From Bacillota bacterium (lineage in GTDB: Bacteria > Bacillota_A > Clostridia > Lachnospirales > WQUN01), in contig WQTQ01000103.1 of the NCBI GenBank assembly GCA_009786175.1, positions 1 to 7,764 on the forward strand: a stretch of DNA of 7,764 nucleotides, given 5' to 3'. The notes beneath the pieces were generated by a model. The model saw only the letters and a program-made list of their open reading frames with translations, searched no databases and was not told the DNA's origin. The translations under genes were made by a program, and so were the position numbers. Positions 7,535-7,764 of the stretch are shown in pieces. Numbering within the stretch: the stretch's first letter is position 1; the number at the start of each line of letters is the position of its first letter.

Positions 7535-7764
7535 ATGGAACAATTACTACTTGGCATTGACATAGGCACTTCTGCCTGTAAGGTTACGCTGTTTAGGCGG
7601 GACGGTACCCCTGTTGCCACAGCTTCCCAAAGTTACGAAACCAATTACCCAAAGCCCGGCTGGGCAGAGCAAAACCCGGAAAACTGGTGGGACGCTTCCT
7701 GCAAGGCCATCCGCTCCCTTTGGGGGCAGGCAGGTATAAACCCCGCCCTTGTGGCGGGGGTGGG
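7535..7764 (+). CDS. xylB: Xylulokinase (FGGY family), N-terminal 76 codons, cut by window end
   Basis: This is the start of a sugar kinase that would phosphorylate D-xylulose to xylulose 5-phosphate, feeding the pentose phosphate pathway in the cytoplasm. The first residues, MEQLLLGIDIGTSACKVTLF, contain the FGGY phosphate-binding loop D-I-G-T-S (9-13). The following YPKPGWAEQNPENWW stretch is the substrate-side motif typical of xylulokinases. The frame stays open to the last base, and about 420 further residues are expected beyond it. The ATG follows the GH31 stop by one base, so the genes are almost certainly co-transcribed. Gluconokinase or another FGGY kinase cannot be wholly excluded from this fragment, but PGWAEQNP and the alpha-xylosidase-like neighbour both favour xylulokinase. 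Confidence 0.88.
   Translation, partial: MEQLLLGIDIGTSACKVTLFRRDGTPVATASQSYETNYPKPGWAEQNPENWWDASCKAIRSLWGQAGINPALVAGV

Noticed and set aside
7225..7620. Minus-strand open frame of 131 codons across the GH31-xylulokinase junction
   Set aside because: Opposite to two well-supported genes, low-complexity shadow composition, and no recognisable protein family.
7741..7759. Perfect GC hairpin CCCCGCC / GGCGGGG with a 5-base loop
   Set aside because: It lies inside the xylulokinase reading frame, encodes an ordinary Pro-Ala-Leu-Val-Ala-Gly stretch, and no T-run is visible before the window ends; it is not a credible terminator.

Overview
The window is a tightly packed stretch of bacterial DNA with every gene on the + strand. 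The gaps between genes are 18, 12 and 1 bases, and the other two junctions overlap. Strong AGGAGG-type ribosome binding sites, a XynZ-like esterase, a lipoprotein-type adaptor and an FtsX-type ABC permease suggest an anaerobic, plant-fibre-using member of the Bacillota (Clostridia). This is an inference; there is no rRNA or other marker gene to fix the taxon.

Positions 1-4335 hold most of an ABC export or envelope-remodelling system. It consists of the C-terminal end of one HlyD/MacA-type adaptor (5' end outside the window), a second adaptor that is a predicted lipoprotein, and a 939-residue FtsX-family permease. The permease appears to have about ten membrane segments and two large extracytoplasmic domains. 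The two adaptors align without net gaps over their last 60 or so residues, so they look like tandem paralogues. No ATP-binding subunit lies in the window; it is probably upstream.

Positions 4354-7764 hold a sugar-catabolic module: a XynZ/CE1-like esterase without a signal peptide, a GH31 glycosidase without a signal peptide (most likely an alpha-xylosidase), and the first 76 codons of a xylulokinase. Together they would strip ester groups and alpha-linked xylose from imported oligosaccharides and phosphorylate xylulose. Xylose isomerase and the sugar importer are not in view.

Only 18 bases separate the two modules, and they contain no terminator. The six genes could therefore be one transcript, or the sugar genes could have a promoter inside the 3' end of the permease gene. 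No RNA genes, mobile elements, CRISPR arrays or substantial non-coding regions were seen. The individual families are known. What deserves a second look is the arrangement: dual adaptors, a duplicated permease, and the export module joined to the sugar module.
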